Below are positions 1 to 8,393 of a DNA stretch of 64,000 nt, one piece after another. The notes beneath the pieces are model-generated. The model did no database searches and was not told where the DNA came from. It was given only the letters and a program-made list of their open reading frames with translations. Positions within the stretch are counted from its first letter, which is position 1, and each line of letters begins with the position of its first letter. Source of the DNA: JACKAL01 sp964400355 (GTDB taxonomy: Bacteria; Bdellovibrionota; Bdellovibrionia; Bdellovibrionales; JAGQZY01). Location: NCBI GenBank assembly GCA_964400355.1, contig CAYNTO010000003.1, forward strand, positions 62,001 to 126,000, read 5' to 3'. The translations under genes and the position numbers were made by a program.

Positions 1-78
1 TACGCTCCCCACCACAATGACGGCGGCGCTGCGGATTTTCATCTCCAGCGCAACTGGCCCGTAGTGAACCCGAACTAA
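1..78 (+). CDS. C-terminal fragment of an unidentified protein (cut by window start)
   Basis: Frame 1 is open from the first base to a TAA at 76-78, giving 25 residues that end in ...NWPVVNPN. The gene would converge on the cytochrome gene that ends at 108. The stretch is too short to identify, and other frames are also open here, so this is only a candidate. Nothing recognisable lies in 79-107. Confidence 0.3.
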   Translation, partial: YAPHHNDGGAADFHLQRNWPVVNPN

Positions 79-107
79 GCCTACGCGCACAGCAGTGATC
101 TTAAATT

Positions 108-581
108 TTACTTCTCTTTATTGAGTTTGAGCGCTGGCATATCGGGGGTGATCACTTCGATCTTGGAGACAATTTGTTTCCCTTGCGGGGCTTTTGCGTT
201 TTTTGGATGCGTGCCTTGAAACGCCTGCACCAAATCTGCGAGTGCCGAAATGTCGTCGGCGTGATAGACGTTTTTCCAGCCCGGCATTCCTTTTTCCACA
301 ACGCCATCGGCGATCATTTTTACCAAATCGCCCTTAGTGCCTTCGCCGTGGATCCAAAAATCATCGGCGAGGTTGGGGCCGATCTTGCCTTCGCCGAACT
401 CGCCGTGACAGCTCGAGCAGCGGAGCAAATAGTGTTTGCGGATTTCCATCTGTTTTTGTTCGGGTGCCACTGCGGAAAGAACCGAAGCCGGGGGCTTGCG
501 GGTGCAACCGGCCGCAGCTGTCAGCAGAGCAAAAATGTATAAAATCGTGAGGAGATTGTGAGGTTTTTCCCGAGTTGCCAT
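108..581 (-). CDS. c-type cytochrome lipoprotein, CcoP-like cytochrome domain
   Basis: A 157-aa monohaem cytochrome c. The N-terminus has a lipoprotein signal with a TAAAGC lipobox, lipidated at Cys26, so it is probably membrane-anchored on the periplasmic side. The haem-binding site is CSSCH at residues 55-59, and Met99 in a GMPGW motif is the likely distal haem ligand. The spacing and the GMPxW motif resemble the cytochrome domain of cbb3 oxidase subunit CcoP, so an electron-transfer role in respiration is likely. Its redox partner cannot be told from the window. The ATG at 579-581 has no strong ribosome binding site, but a TATATT-type -10 sits just upstream in the region shared with the divergent dusB gene. 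Confidence 0.85.
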   Translation of the reverse strand: MATREKPHNLLTILYIFALLTAAAGCTRKPPASVLSAVAPEQKQMEIRKHYLLRCSSCHGEFGEGKIGPNLADDFWIHGEGTKGDLVKMIADGVVEKGMPGWKNVYHADDISALADLVQAFQGTHPKNAKAPQGKQIVSKIEVITPDMPALKLNKEK

Positions 582-640
582 GAGATCGAATATATCATGC
601 CTAGAAGGCCTAAAAGTAGAGGAATTTCGATGGGTTTCCC

Positions 641-670
641 TTGAGCTTTTTTAACTATATGCGCTATATT
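641..670 (+). promoter_or_regulatory. Predicted sigma-70 promoter of dusB-typA
   Basis: A TTGAGC -35 at 641-646 and a TATATT -10 at 665-670 are separated by 18 bp. Transcription would start near 677, just upstream of the ATG at 695. This argues against the longer in-frame TTG start at 641, which would lie inside the promoter. This is seen by eye only. Confidence 0.5.
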
Positions 671-694
671 GGCCATTCATTTTTCGAAAGCACT

Positions 695-1720
695 ATGACC
701 GACGTTGAACTGCTCCATCATCTTAAGCACAATCCTTTTGTACTGGCACCAATGGCCGGTATCACGGATATGCCGTTTCGGGCGTTCATGAAATCGCTCG
801 GTGCGGGCGTGGTGGTGAGTGAACTGGTCTCCGCCAATGGCATCAAGTACGGTGGTGAAAAAACCCTGAAACTTCTTGATTACGAGGAGAGTGAGCGCCC
901 GGTGGGCCTTCAACTTTTTGGTGAGGATCCTGAGGTACTGGCAGAGGCCGCCCGCAAAGTGCAGGAACTCGGCGCCGATTTTGTGGATCTCAACTTTGGT
1001 TGCCCGGTAAAAAAGGTGGTTCAAAAGGGTGGGGGCTCGGCGGTTCTTAAAGATTTGCCCCATTTACAAAAAATTCTGCGAGCTGTAAAAGGCGCAATCA
1101 CCATTCCACTCACCATAAAGATTCGTACCGGTTGGGATCAAAACCAGCGCAATGCCGTAGAAGTGGTCAAATTGGCTCACGACGAGGGTGTTTGTTGGGT
1201 CGCTATTCATGGGCGCACCCGCAGCCAGGGTTATTCGGGCTCGGCCGATTGGGAATTCATTGCGTCGATTAAAGCCGTCAGCCCACTCCCGATTATTGGA
1301 AATGGCGACATCACCTCAGCGGAAATTGCTGTAAACCGCTTGCGTCACTCCCAGTGCGACGGAGTAATGATCGGCCGTGGATGCCTCAAAAACCCATGGA
1401 TATTCCAAGAGGCCAGAAACCTACTCTATGGCTTGCCTCTAGAGGCGGGTATAGATTACAACTATCTACCTGTATTACGAAATTTAAAGAAACGCCTCGA
1501 GCAAGTGCACGATGAGCGCACCGTTGTGATTCAGTTGAGAAAATTTGGAATGTGGTATTCGGCAGGATTTCCTGAATCATCGAAGTTTCGCAGCGATATT
1601 TTTTCCACCAAAACAACAGCAGAAACGTTTGAACGTATAGAACAATATTATGAGCCGTTGATGTCAGGTCAGCGTCTCGACACAAGTCATGAGGAATTTC
1701 TCATGGGAGGACATGGTTAA
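695..1720 (+). CDS. dusB: tRNA-dihydrouridine synthase DusB
   Basis: A 341-aa FMN enzyme of the DusB type that reduces uridine to dihydrouridine in the D-loop of tRNA. The N-terminus carries the family signature LAPMAGITD (residues 17-25). The catalytic cysteine is Cys103 in the NFGCPVKKV motif. Further on are the flavin-phosphate motifs GNGDI and MIGRGCLKNPW. An upstream in-frame TTG (641) would add 18 residues, but it lies within a predicted promoter, and family members normally begin only about 10-15 residues before the APMAG motif, so I chose ATG 695. The stop overlaps the typA start as TAATG, which implies translational coupling in a two-gene operon. Confidence 0.94.
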   Translation: MTDVELLHHLKHNPFVLAPMAGITDMPFRAFMKSLGAGVVVSELVSANGIKYGGEKTLKLLDYEESERPVGLQLFGEDPEVLAEAARKVQELGADFVDLNFGCPVKKVVQKGGGSAVLKDLPHLQKILRAVKGAITIPLTIKIRTGWDQNQRNAVEVVKLAHDEGVCWVAIHGRTRSQGYSGSADWEFIASIKAVSPLPIIGNGDITSAEIAVNRLRHSQCDGVMIGRGCLKNPWIFQEARNLLYGLPLEAGIDYNYLPVLRNLKKRLEQVHDERTVVIQLRKFGMWYSAGFPESSKFRSDIFSTKTTAETFERIEQYYEPLMSGQRLDTSHEEFLMGGHG

Positions 1721-3528
1721 TGGAAGGTCTACAACGCGCACCAGATAAAATTCGCAATATCGCAATTATTGCCCACGTGGATCACGGCAAGACAACGCTT
1801 GTGGATCATCTTTTAAAACAATCCGGTATGTTCCGCTCCAACGAAGCCACTCAGGAGCGCATGATGGATTCCATGGATCTCGAAAAAGAACGCGGGATCA
1901 CAATCGCTGCGAAGAACACGTGCGTGTTCTACAAAGACTACAAAATCAACATCGTCGATACTCCCGGGCATAGTGACTTTGGTGGCGAAGTGGAACGCGT
2001 GCTCAACATGGTTGATGGTGCGATCATTCTCGTCGATGCTTCAGAGGGCCCGCTGCCACAAACGCGTTTCGTTATGCAAAAAGCGCTCGCCCAAGGGATC
2101 AAACTCTTTGTTTGTATCAACAAGATCGATCGTAAAGATGCGCGTATTCAAGAAGTACGTAACGAAATGTTCGATCTTTTCATCGATCTTAACGCTTCGG
2201 AAGAGCAATCCGATTACGACTGTCTTTATGCAATCGCACGTGAAGGCATGGCCTGCTTAGATCCCAACGAAATTCCAGAAGAGAAATCTCTTGAGATCAT
2301 GTTCCAGTGGATTATCGAAAAACTTCCGGCTCCAAAAGCGGAAGTGAATGGTCCACTCCAAATCATGGTGTCGAACATTGGTTATAACGCGTTCGTTGGC
2401 CGTTTGGGCATCGGTCGCGTAAAACAAGGTTCCGTAAAAGTGGGTGACGAAGCGATTCTCTCTCAAGAAAACGGAAACAAGAAGAGCCGCATTACGTCGC
2501 TGTTTCTTTACGACGGTCTAAAGCAAGCTCCTGTTAACGAAGTCTCTGCCGGCGATATCGCCGTTGTTGCTGGTTTCGAAGATTTTAACATCGGTGATAC
2601 CGTAACTTCAGTAGCTAACCCTTCGCCGCTACCACGTTTAAGAGTGGACGAGCCAACAGTGGAGATCACGATCCAGGTGAACGATGGTCCATTCGCGGGT
2701 AAAGAAGGCAAGCACGTTACGTCTCGTAAAATTTTAGAGCGTTTAGAGAAAGAACTTCTCACCAACGTGGCCATCCGCATGATCCCTACGGATCGTCCAG
2801 AGGTATGGCGTTTATTGGGTCGCGGTGAATTGCAACTTGCCGTTCTTGCAGAACAGATGCGTCGCGAGGGCTTCGAGTTTATTCTCGGTAAACCACAAGT
2901 TCTCCTCAAAAAGGATGAAAACGGCAACACACTTGAGCCGATGGAAAAAGTTTACGTCGACATTCCTGAACAATACACGGGTATCGTTTCCGAAAAACTC
3001 GGGCCTCGTAAAGGTGTGATGATGAACATGCAGCCAACGATGGGGAACCGTATGCGTTTGGAATTCTCAATTCCATCCCGCGGCCTTATTGGTTACCGCT
3101 CGGAGTTTTTAACGGACACGAAAGGTATGGGCCTACTTAACCGTGAATTCGCAGGTTTTGAGCCGTACAAAGGCGATATTCCGGGCCGTATGCAGGGTGC
3201 GCTGGTTTCCGATCGTCAGGGGAAGACAACTCAGTACGCTATTTTCCACTTGGAAGATCGTGGTCGCTTCTTTATCAATGCTGGTATGGAAGTGTACGAG
3301 GGTATGATCCTTGGTGAACATGCTAAAGACAACAATCTTGTTGTAAATGCGGTTCGCGAGAAGAAACTCTCAAACGTCCGCGCATCAGGTTCCGACGAAG
3401 CGATTCGCCTCACGCCAGTGAAACCACTCACCATCGAACAAGCGATGGAATGGATTAAAGATGGCGAGATGATCGAAATCACTCCGCTCAACGTGCGTAT
3501 GCGGTTGAAGAACTTAAAGCAGAATTAA
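1720..3528 (+). CDS. typA: Ribosome-associated GTPase TypA/BipA
   Basis: A 602-aa translational GTPase of the elongation-factor family that binds the ribosome and helps 50S assembly and growth under stress or cold. The P-loop AHVDHGKT is at residues 18-25, followed by switch region RGITIAAKNT, the DTPGHSDFGGEV G3 motif and the NKIDRKDAR G4 motif. The EF-G-like domains and the BipA-specific C-terminal domain are complete (ending in PLNVRMRLK), and the length is normal for the family. A strong GGGAGG at 1705-1710 lies within the end of dusB, whose stop overlaps the start by one base. Two hairpins follow the gene, and the second is a proper terminator. Confidence 0.97.
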   Translation: MEGLQRAPDKIRNIAIIAHVDHGKTTLVDHLLKQSGMFRSNEATQERMMDSMDLEKERGITIAAKNTCVFYKDYKINIVDTPGHSDFGGEVERVLNMVDGAIILVDASEGPLPQTRFVMQKALAQGIKLFVCINKIDRKDARIQEVRNEMFDLFIDLNASEEQSDYDCLYAIAREGMACLDPNEIPEEKSLEIMFQWIIEKLPAPKAEVNGPLQIMVSNIGYNAFVGRLGIGRVKQGSVKVGDEAILSQENGNKKSRITSLFLYDGLKQAPVNEVSAGDIAVVAGFEDFNIGDTVTSVANPSPLPRLRVDEPTVEITIQVNDGPFAGKEGKHVTSRKILERLEKELLTNVAIRMIPTDRPEVWRLLGRGELQLAVLAEQMRREGFEFILGKPQVLLKKDENGNTLEPMEKVYVDIPEQYTGIVSEKLGPRKGVMMNMQPTMGNRMRLEFSIPSRGLIGYRSEFLTDTKGMGLLNREFAGFEPYKGDIPGRMQGALVSDRQGKTTQYAIFHLEDRGRFFINAGMEVYEGMILGEHAKDNNLVVNAVREKKLSNVRASGSDEAIRLTPVKPLTIEQAMEWIKDGEMIEITPLNVRMRLKNLKQN

Positions 3529-3532
3529 GTCG

Positions 3533-3554
3533 TCCGTGATCGAAAGATCACGGA
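3533..3554 (+). other. Perfect 9-bp hairpin with GAAA tetraloop after typA
   Basis: TCCGTGATC and GATCACGGA flank a GAAA loop, five bases after the typA stop. There is no T-run, so it is more likely an mRNA 3'-end or stability element, or a protein-binding structure, than a terminator on its own. Confidence 0.5.
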
Positions 3555-3629
3555 GCAATTGATAGCGTTGCCCTTTAAACCAGTGCGGTCTGTTCACCCA
3601 ACGACCCTCACGCCGAAGAAAAAGCCAAC

Positions 3630-3662
3630 AAAGCCTCAGACTCAACCCTGGGGCTTTTTTTT
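3630..3662 (+). terminator. Intrinsic terminator of dusB-typA
   Basis: AAAGCCTCAG (3630-3639) pairs with CTGGGGCTTT (3648-3657) with one G:T wobble around an 8-nt loop, and runs into a T-tract to 3662. Confidence 0.85.
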
Positions 3663-3741
3663 CCTAAAAATCCACCGCAAAACATTGCCTTCACCCCCAA
3701 AATGCTCATATTTTATCTGTCAGTATTCAATGGAGGCCTCT

Positions 3742-4272
3742 ATGGAAACACTATTCCCCAACGCCCAATCTCAAGGACTCGAAGTCGCCACTCTCGCCGG
3801 CGGCTGCTTTTGGGGTGTGGAAGAACTCCTGCGCTTAGAAAAAGGTGTAGTGGGTTCCTACGTCGGTTACAGCGGTGGGGAAATGGCGAACCCCACCTAT
3901 AACGATATTAAAAAAGGAAACACCAACCATGCCGAGGCTGTACAGATCCTTTTTGATCCCAAGCAAACCACGTTTGAAAATATACTTACGTTCTTTTTTA
4001 AAATGCACGATCCCACCACGCCCAACCAGCAGGGCAATGATCGCGGCACTCAATACCGTTCGGTTATTTTTTATCACGATGATCAACAAAAGACGGCTGC
4101 GGAGAAAGTGATCGATCGTTTAAATCAGTCGGGTGCTTGGAAGAAGCCTACGGTGACTCAAGTTGTGCCCTATGTCCACTTTTGGAAAGCCGAAGACTAC
4201 CATCAGAAATATTTGATCAAGAATCCTGACGGCTATACCTGTCACTGGGTGCGCGACGATATAAAGTTTTAG
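3742..4272 (+). CDS. msrA: Peptide methionine-S-sulfoxide reductase MsrA
   Basis: A 176-aa cytoplasmic repair enzyme that reduces methionine-S-sulfoxide in proteins. The catalytic Cys22 sits in the family motif GGCFWGVEE. Conserved stretches TYNDIKKGNTNHAEAV and DRGTQYRSVIF follow, and a C-terminal Cys167 (YTCHW) can act as the resolving cysteine. The reading frame is open much further upstream, but GGAGG at 3732-3736 sits five bases before ATG 3742, and the upstream part overlaps the typA terminator region, so 3742 is the start. It stands alone after the terminator, with no msrB nearby. Confidence 0.95.
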   Translation: METLFPNAQSQGLEVATLAGGCFWGVEELLRLEKGVVGSYVGYSGGEMANPTYNDIKKGNTNHAEAVQILFDPKQTTFENILTFFFKMHDPTTPNQQGNDRGTQYRSVIFYHDDQQKTAAEKVIDRLNQSGAWKKPTVTQVVPYVHFWKAEDYHQKYLIKNPDGYTCHWVRDDIKF

Positions 4273-4360
4273 ATATTGTGAAATTTCCTGTTTCAATGTG
4301 CCATTCGCTGGAGTTCCTTTTCACGGATTGATAGAGTGAGCGTAGAAACAGGAGTTTGAT

Positions 4361-4891
4361 ATGAATTTTAAATCTGTGCTTCTTTGTATTCCTCTCATCA
4401 GTGCACTTGTGCACCCTGGTTGTGCTAGTAAACCGCTCATCACTGCAGAGAATGTGGATATCCAGCGTTTTATGGGTCAATGGTACGTCCTCGCCGGTCG
4501 CTTTACATCTTTTGAAAAAGGCGTGCACAATGGTATCGAAACCTATGCGCTCAATCCCGATGAAGATCACATTCAAATAGGATTTACTTACAATCAGGAT
4601 TCATTGACCGGTGAAGTAAAATCCATTCCTCAAAAGGGGTGGGTCTACAACAAGGACACCAAGGCCCACTGGAAAGTGCAGCCTTGGTGGCCACTGCGCT
4701 TTAATTACTTGATCGTTGCCGTTGCCGACGATTACTCGTGGACTGCGGTGGGAGTTCCCAGTCAGGAATACTTGTGGATCATGGCGCGCGATTGGCACAA
4801 TCCAGAGGCGACCATCAAAACAGCTACAGACAAACTCAAACAGCTGGGTTACGACTCTACAATCAAAACCACGGTTCCTCACAAACACTAA
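4361..4891 (+). CDS. blc: Bacterial lipocalin (Blc-like) outer-membrane lipoprotein
   Basis: A 176-aa lipocalin. The signal peptide ends in HPGC, lipidated at Cys21. The lipocalin signature GQWYVLAGR starts at residue 39, and the late motif YLWIMARD is typical of the Blc/apolipoprotein-D group, which binds lysophospholipids or fatty acids at the outer membrane. An AGGAG ribosome binding site precedes ATG 4361. It is monocistronic: a hairpin begins directly after its stop codon. The ligand cannot be told from sequence. Confidence 0.88.
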   Translation: MNFKSVLLCIPLISALVHPGCASKPLITAENVDIQRFMGQWYVLAGRFTSFEKGVHNGIETYALNPDEDHIQIGFTYNQDSLTGEVKSIPQKGWVYNKDTKAHWKVQPWWPLRFNYLIVAVADDYSWTAVGVPSQEYLWIMARDWHNPEATIKTATDKLKQLGYDSTIKTTVPHKH

Positions 4892-4927
4892 CCAAAACCC
4901 TTTTACTAGGTTTTGGCAGAAATTTTT
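4892..4927 (+). terminator. Hairpin after the lipocalin gene, probable terminator
   Basis: CCAAAACC (4892-4899) pairs perfectly with GGTTTTGG (4909-4916), starting one base after the stop codon. The T-tract (ATTTTT, 4922-4927) is displaced by a few bases, so termination may be inefficient. Confidence 0.55.
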
Positions 4928-4986
4928 CAGGACTAACAACTAGAAAACTACCAAATCGACCCATCGCTGGTCGTGATCTCCTAAAG

Positions 4987-5008
4987 GTTTCGTAGACTCC
5001 TCCGAAAC
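4987..5008. promoter_or_regulatory. Inverted repeat, candidate operator of the BlaI-type repressor
   Basis: GTTTCG (4987-4992) and CGAAAC (5003-5008) form a perfect dyad with a 10-bp spacer, 34 bp before the repressor gene. BlaI/MecI repressors bind short dyads upstream of their own genes, so autoregulation is plausible. The sequence does not match the known TACA/TGTA operators of staphylococci, so this is inference. Confidence 0.35.
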
Positions 5009-5041
5009 ATTACGTAGATCATGAGATCAGAGGGGTGAAAA

Positions 5042-5425
5042 ATGTCCGCACAAAAAAATATGTATCCAACATTGACTGATGCTGAAGCCGAAGTCATGAA
5101 TGTCGTCTGGGAAAAATCTCCAATCACTGTCCGCGAAATCTTTGAGGCCATCAAAAGCACTCGGGATGTTGCATACACCACGATCGGGACAACTGTGAAG
5201 ATTCTCGAGGAGAAAGCCTTTCTCCAAGTGTGGAAGGGGAACAAAGCTCATAGCTTTTCACCAAACCTCACCAAACTCGAGTACTCCCGATACGCCACCA
5301 AAAACCTAGTGAACAAGTTCTTCGGCGGTGTCAGCAGCGGCCTGATCTCAAACTTACTCTCCGACCAAGACATCTCCAGCGAAGAGCGCGAAGCCATCAA
5401 AAAGCTTTTCGAGGAGAACATATGA
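5042..5425 (+). CDS. BlaI/MecI/CopY-family transcriptional repressor
   Basis: A 127-aa winged-helix repressor. The opening LTDAEAEVMNVVWEKSPITV is the standard start of the BlaI fold. The recognition-helix region (YTTIGTTVKILEEKAFL) and the wing follow, and then a C-terminal dimerisation helix with acidic residues. In characterised pairs the repressor is cleaved or released when the membrane sensor protease is triggered, usually by beta-lactam or cell-wall stress. The stop overlaps the start of the M56 protease gene as ATGA, so the two are co-translated. An AGAGGGG ribosome binding site precedes the ATG. No beta-lactamase gene lies nearby, so the target genes are unknown. Confidence 0.88.
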   Translation: MSAQKNMYPTLTDAEAEVMNVVWEKSPITVREIFEAIKSTRDVAYTTIGTTVKILEEKAFLQVWKGNKAHSFSPNLTKLEYSRYATKNLVNKFFGGVSSGLISNLLSDQDISSEEREAIKKLFEENI

Positions 5426-6966
5426 AGCAAATCGCCTCTTTCTTTCTAATCTATGCGGCACAGATGCTTTACATTGCCGCAGTCGTTTGTCCTGCACTTT
5501 ATTTTTTACAGAAAAGAAATCGTATAAATCATCGAAGCGCTTTGCATGCCATTTACTTTTTATTGTTGTTGGGCTTAGTGACAAGTGTTTTTAGGCCCGA
5601 CATCGCCGCCGTGACTCAGCTCACTGATGCTATTAGTAGTTCTGTTTCTTCTCCCAACCAATTACTACCGGCTGCAGTCATGAGGAGTGAGATACTAGCA
5701 ACCGTTTCTGCTGAACAGATGTATATTGCGCTGCTGTTTCTGGCTCTATCGATTGTCGCAGTCGGTATATGTCTTTACCTTATGTCCCTGTTACTTATTG
5801 TACGCAAAATTAAAGGCTTAAGGGTTCATCGCCGCATCGGACGCGTCACGCTACTCATTGATAACAAAGAGGCCGTGCCTCACGTGTTTAGTCTCGGGAA
5901 AAAATCTTACGTTGTTGTTCCGAAAGCGGCGCTGGCAGAGAAGTCGTATCTCCGAACTGCCATTCAACACGAATTCCAGCACATTCGCAATGGAGACACC
6001 AGTAGTGTATACAGCATGCAGTTTCTGATGTGCCTATTCTGGATCAACCCTGGTACGCACTTTATTCTCAAGTACATTAAGAGCCTGCAGGAAATGTGTG
6101 TTGACGAAGCATTGATCCATCAACGCCGCATTGGTTATCGCAAGTATTTGCGAACACTCAATTGGTTCGTAATGTGCGCACCACGGACACAAACATTATC
6201 TCTGAGTTATTCCATTTTTGGTTGGAGCACTTATAACGAGCTCAAAAAGAGAGTGCACAATATTCGCAGGGTTAAGCCTCTACAAACGAGCGGAGTGTGG
6301 AACTTCACTATGCTCACGTTCAATGTCATTGCACTCGTGGTCATTTCGAACTCATCACCACGATTCAATTACTCTCTTAAAGAAGTTCAAGATTATTACA
6401 CGCCGGAATACATGAAGGTGAAATTTGCCGTGAGCGTTAAGGGCGAGGACTTTCATTCGGCTCAAGATTTTAATGACGGATTCGATTTTCGTGAGGAGTA
6501 TGAGCGAGTTTTTTCCTTGAGTGGTAGTTCACCGGTCGAGCGGGGATTTGGAAGACCTGGCGCTTATCGCGTCGTTGGTAAAAGGGGTGCTCTTGTGGGA
6601 TACGGCGGTCGGTATGCGAGAGTGAGTCTAAGAGTCCTTGAGTACTCGGATGACTCTGCCTACGTGTTGGCAAAATCTGAGATTGTTGAGTTGCCTAAAT
6701 CAGAAGATGATAAAAGCTCCAGCGTGTTAGCATCTTCGGAGAAGCGATTTCGGGTTTCCTTTAACGAAGAATTTGTGCTGGAACACATGAATGCTAAATT
6801 CCGCCTCAACAAAAAGCTGGAGCCAAAAGAGATATCCTACTTTGGAAGTTCCGACAAATCAGGGGCGACCGAAGCACATCTCGAGGAAACCGCAGCCCCA
6901 CGGCACTTTCCGGTGGGTTTCGATATAAATACCGCTCTGCGCGAAACAAAAAAGCCCCGCATGTAG
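5422..6966 (+). CDS. M56-family membrane sensor protease (BlaR1/MecR1-like), no penicillin-binding domain
   Basis: A 514-aa protein with hydrophobic segments near residues 5-30, 40-57 and 100-127 and another near 295-315. The zinc-metalloprotease motif HEFQH is at residues 183-187, with HIRNGDT matching the M56 family, and the EMCVDEALI region is the likely third zinc ligand. It should be the membrane antirepressor that inactivates the BlaI-like protein encoded four bases upstream. The C-terminal region of about 200 residues, after the last membrane segment, lacks the SxxK/SxN motifs of a BlaR1 penicillin-sensing domain, so the signal it senses is unknown. The stop codon lies inside a terminator hairpin. 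Confidence 0.85.
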   Translation: MKQIASFFLIYAAQMLYIAAVVCPALYFLQKRNRINHRSALHAIYFLLLLGLVTSVFRPDIAAVTQLTDAISSSVSSPNQLLPAAVMRSEILATVSAEQMYIALLFLALSIVAVGICLYLMSLLLIVRKIKGLRVHRRIGRVTLLIDNKEAVPHVFSLGKKSYVVVPKAALAEKSYLRTAIQHEFQHIRNGDTSSVYSMQFLMCLFWINPGTHFILKYIKSLQEMCVDEALIHQRRIGYRKYLRTLNWFVMCAPRTQTLSLSYSIFGWSTYNELKKRVHNIRRVKPLQTSGVWNFTMLTFNVIALVVISNSSPRFNYSLKEVQDYYTPEYMKVKFAVSVKGEDFHSAQDFNDGFDFREEYERVFSLSGSSPVERGFGRPGAYRVVGKRGALVGYGGRYARVSLRVLEYSDDSAYVLAKSEIVELPKSEDDKSSSVLASSEKRFRVSFNEEFVLEHMNAKFRLNKKLEPKEISYFGSSDKSGATEAHLEETAAPRHFPVGFDINTALRETKKPRM

Positions 6967-6977
6967 CGAGGCTTTTT
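6948..6977. terminator. Bidirectional terminator overlapping the M56 stop codon
   Basis: AAAAAAGCC with CCGC (6948-6960) pairs with GCGAGGCTTTTT (6966-6977). The TAG of the upstream gene lies in the loop. A-tract and T-tract on opposite sides let it serve both this gene and the convergent lipoprotein gene. Confidence 0.8.
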
Positions 6978-6999
6978 GGCTCTTTGATGTAGACTAAGA

Positions 7000-8208
7000 T
7001 TACATAGGAATACCTGTAAAAATATCATCGGCATCTGTCCATTCGTTGCGTGGAGCATTCGTCATTGTCGACCAATTTGGCGATGCTGTGATAGATAGGG
7101 TATTGAAATCAGAAATTGGCGCAACGGAATTGCCCGAAGTTGCTTTTCCAATAGTCCCGCCGGTATTTGTACACGTGAACTCATTCGATACAACTGTGGC
7201 ATCTGCAACAGTACCTGTACTCTTAGCGACGCACGCCTCGTAGGTGCCGTTACCAGCACCATAACCACTAAAGCTAATTCCCAAAGATGTATTCGTGTAA
7301 GTTGAGCTAGTGTTTCCATCTACGATGTAAATCAAACTATTTGATGGCGAAGTATCAGAAGTTGCATCACTGTAGTTTTGATTGAATACGGTTAGCACTC
7401 GAGCATGGCCTGAATTATTGTCTTTCCAAAGGCGGTGAATAGTCATTCCGTAGCCGTCAATTTTTGTTTTGGAAAGATACTCACCTCGGAGGATGCCGGT
7501 GTTCGCATTGTAAATAACTACCGTTCGGGTGCGGCCATTGTCATTATCTTCCGCGCTTGCAAAAGCGATCACGCCGTCAGAAGATCCCCACTTTGCGTAC
7601 ATCGTCTCGATCTCACCACCCAAATCGACGACGATCTTAACGTCGAATATCGCCGTGGAATTCGGTGCAGTGAACGTCAGACTGACAGATGATGGAAGAC
7701 CAGCTACGTCGGCTGCTTCGAATCCGCAATCTGAAATCATGTAGGCCTGTACTGTGCTATTAAACGTGATCGTCGCAGAACCGGTTGCAACTAACGAGGC
7801 AGACGTTGGAGCAGAAATCGCATTAGCAAAGAGACACATAATCGCGCCAGAATTTTTCATTCTGCTAAAAACATTAATACCTGAACCATCAGGACGAGAG
7901 GCGTTGGGCGAAAATTGGATCCCCATAAAATCTTTGAGGCTTACGGCTACGCCTGGATCTTGCCGTTCATCTTGGAATCCCAGTGTGGTATTGTTCCAGT
8001 GCGTTCCTAAACCAGTCGCACGTGGGTTTAGCAATACCATGGAAGTCACAGGTGCAGGGGAAAGGCCTGATAGGCTCGATAGTGAATTGGACGCTGTTTT
8101 GTATGCAGCACCTGCGGCCGACTGGGCGCCAACACCTGAATTGCTGTCGCTAGAACAAGCTGTAATGCCAACTGACGCCACAATAATAGAGCACAATATC
8201 TTTTTCAT
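7000..8208 (-). CDS. Lipoprotein of unknown function
   Basis: A 402-aa predicted lipoprotein. The signal peptide ends in ITAC, lipidated at Cys18, followed by a Ser/Asn/Gly-rich linker. The mature part is rich in Ser, Thr, Asn and Gly with alternating hydrophobic residues, as in beta-sheet surface proteins, and holds several scattered cysteines. I do not recognise a family. The frame is open upstream, but AAGGAG directly precedes ATG 8208 and this start gives a clean signal peptide. The 185-bp gap to the next gene (8209-8393) holds no gene, only probable promoter sequence. Confidence 0.75.
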   Translation of the reverse strand: MKKILCSIIVASVGITACSSDSNSGVGAQSAAGAAYKTASNSLSSLSGLSPAPVTSMVLLNPRATGLGTHWNNTTLGFQDERQDPGVAVSLKDFMGIQFSPNASRPDGSGINVFSRMKNSGAIMCLFANAISAPTSASLVATGSATITFNSTVQAYMISDCGFEAADVAGLPSSVSLTFTAPNSTAIFDVKIVVDLGGEIETMYAKWGSSDGVIAFASAEDNDNGRTRTVVIYNANTGILRGEYLSKTKIDGYGMTIHRLWKDNNSGHARVLTVFNQNYSDATSDTSPSNSLIYIVDGNTSSTYTNTSLGISFSGYGAGNGTYEACVAKSTGTVADATVVSNEFTCTNTGGTIGKATSGNSVAPISDFNTLSITASPNWSTMTNAPRNEWTDADDIFTGIPM

Positions 8209-8393
8209 AAATTCTCCTTTGGAATGAATGCAAGTGCTCCCATTTTCATTGGAAATATCGCAAGTGATAAGCAGTGTTTTTAAATACGGACTATAATCAT
8301 CGGCAAGATTTGGCGAGATCATCTTGGGGTCATTTTACGCAGGTCTTTTGGCGGGATTCGGATGTCTATAAAGCACTGGCTGATAGAGGGGAT

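Noticed and set aside
630..644. A four-codon ORF (ATG at 630) with a GAGGA site before dusB
   Set aside because: It could be a leader peptide, but it overlaps the predicted promoter of dusB and is too short to support.
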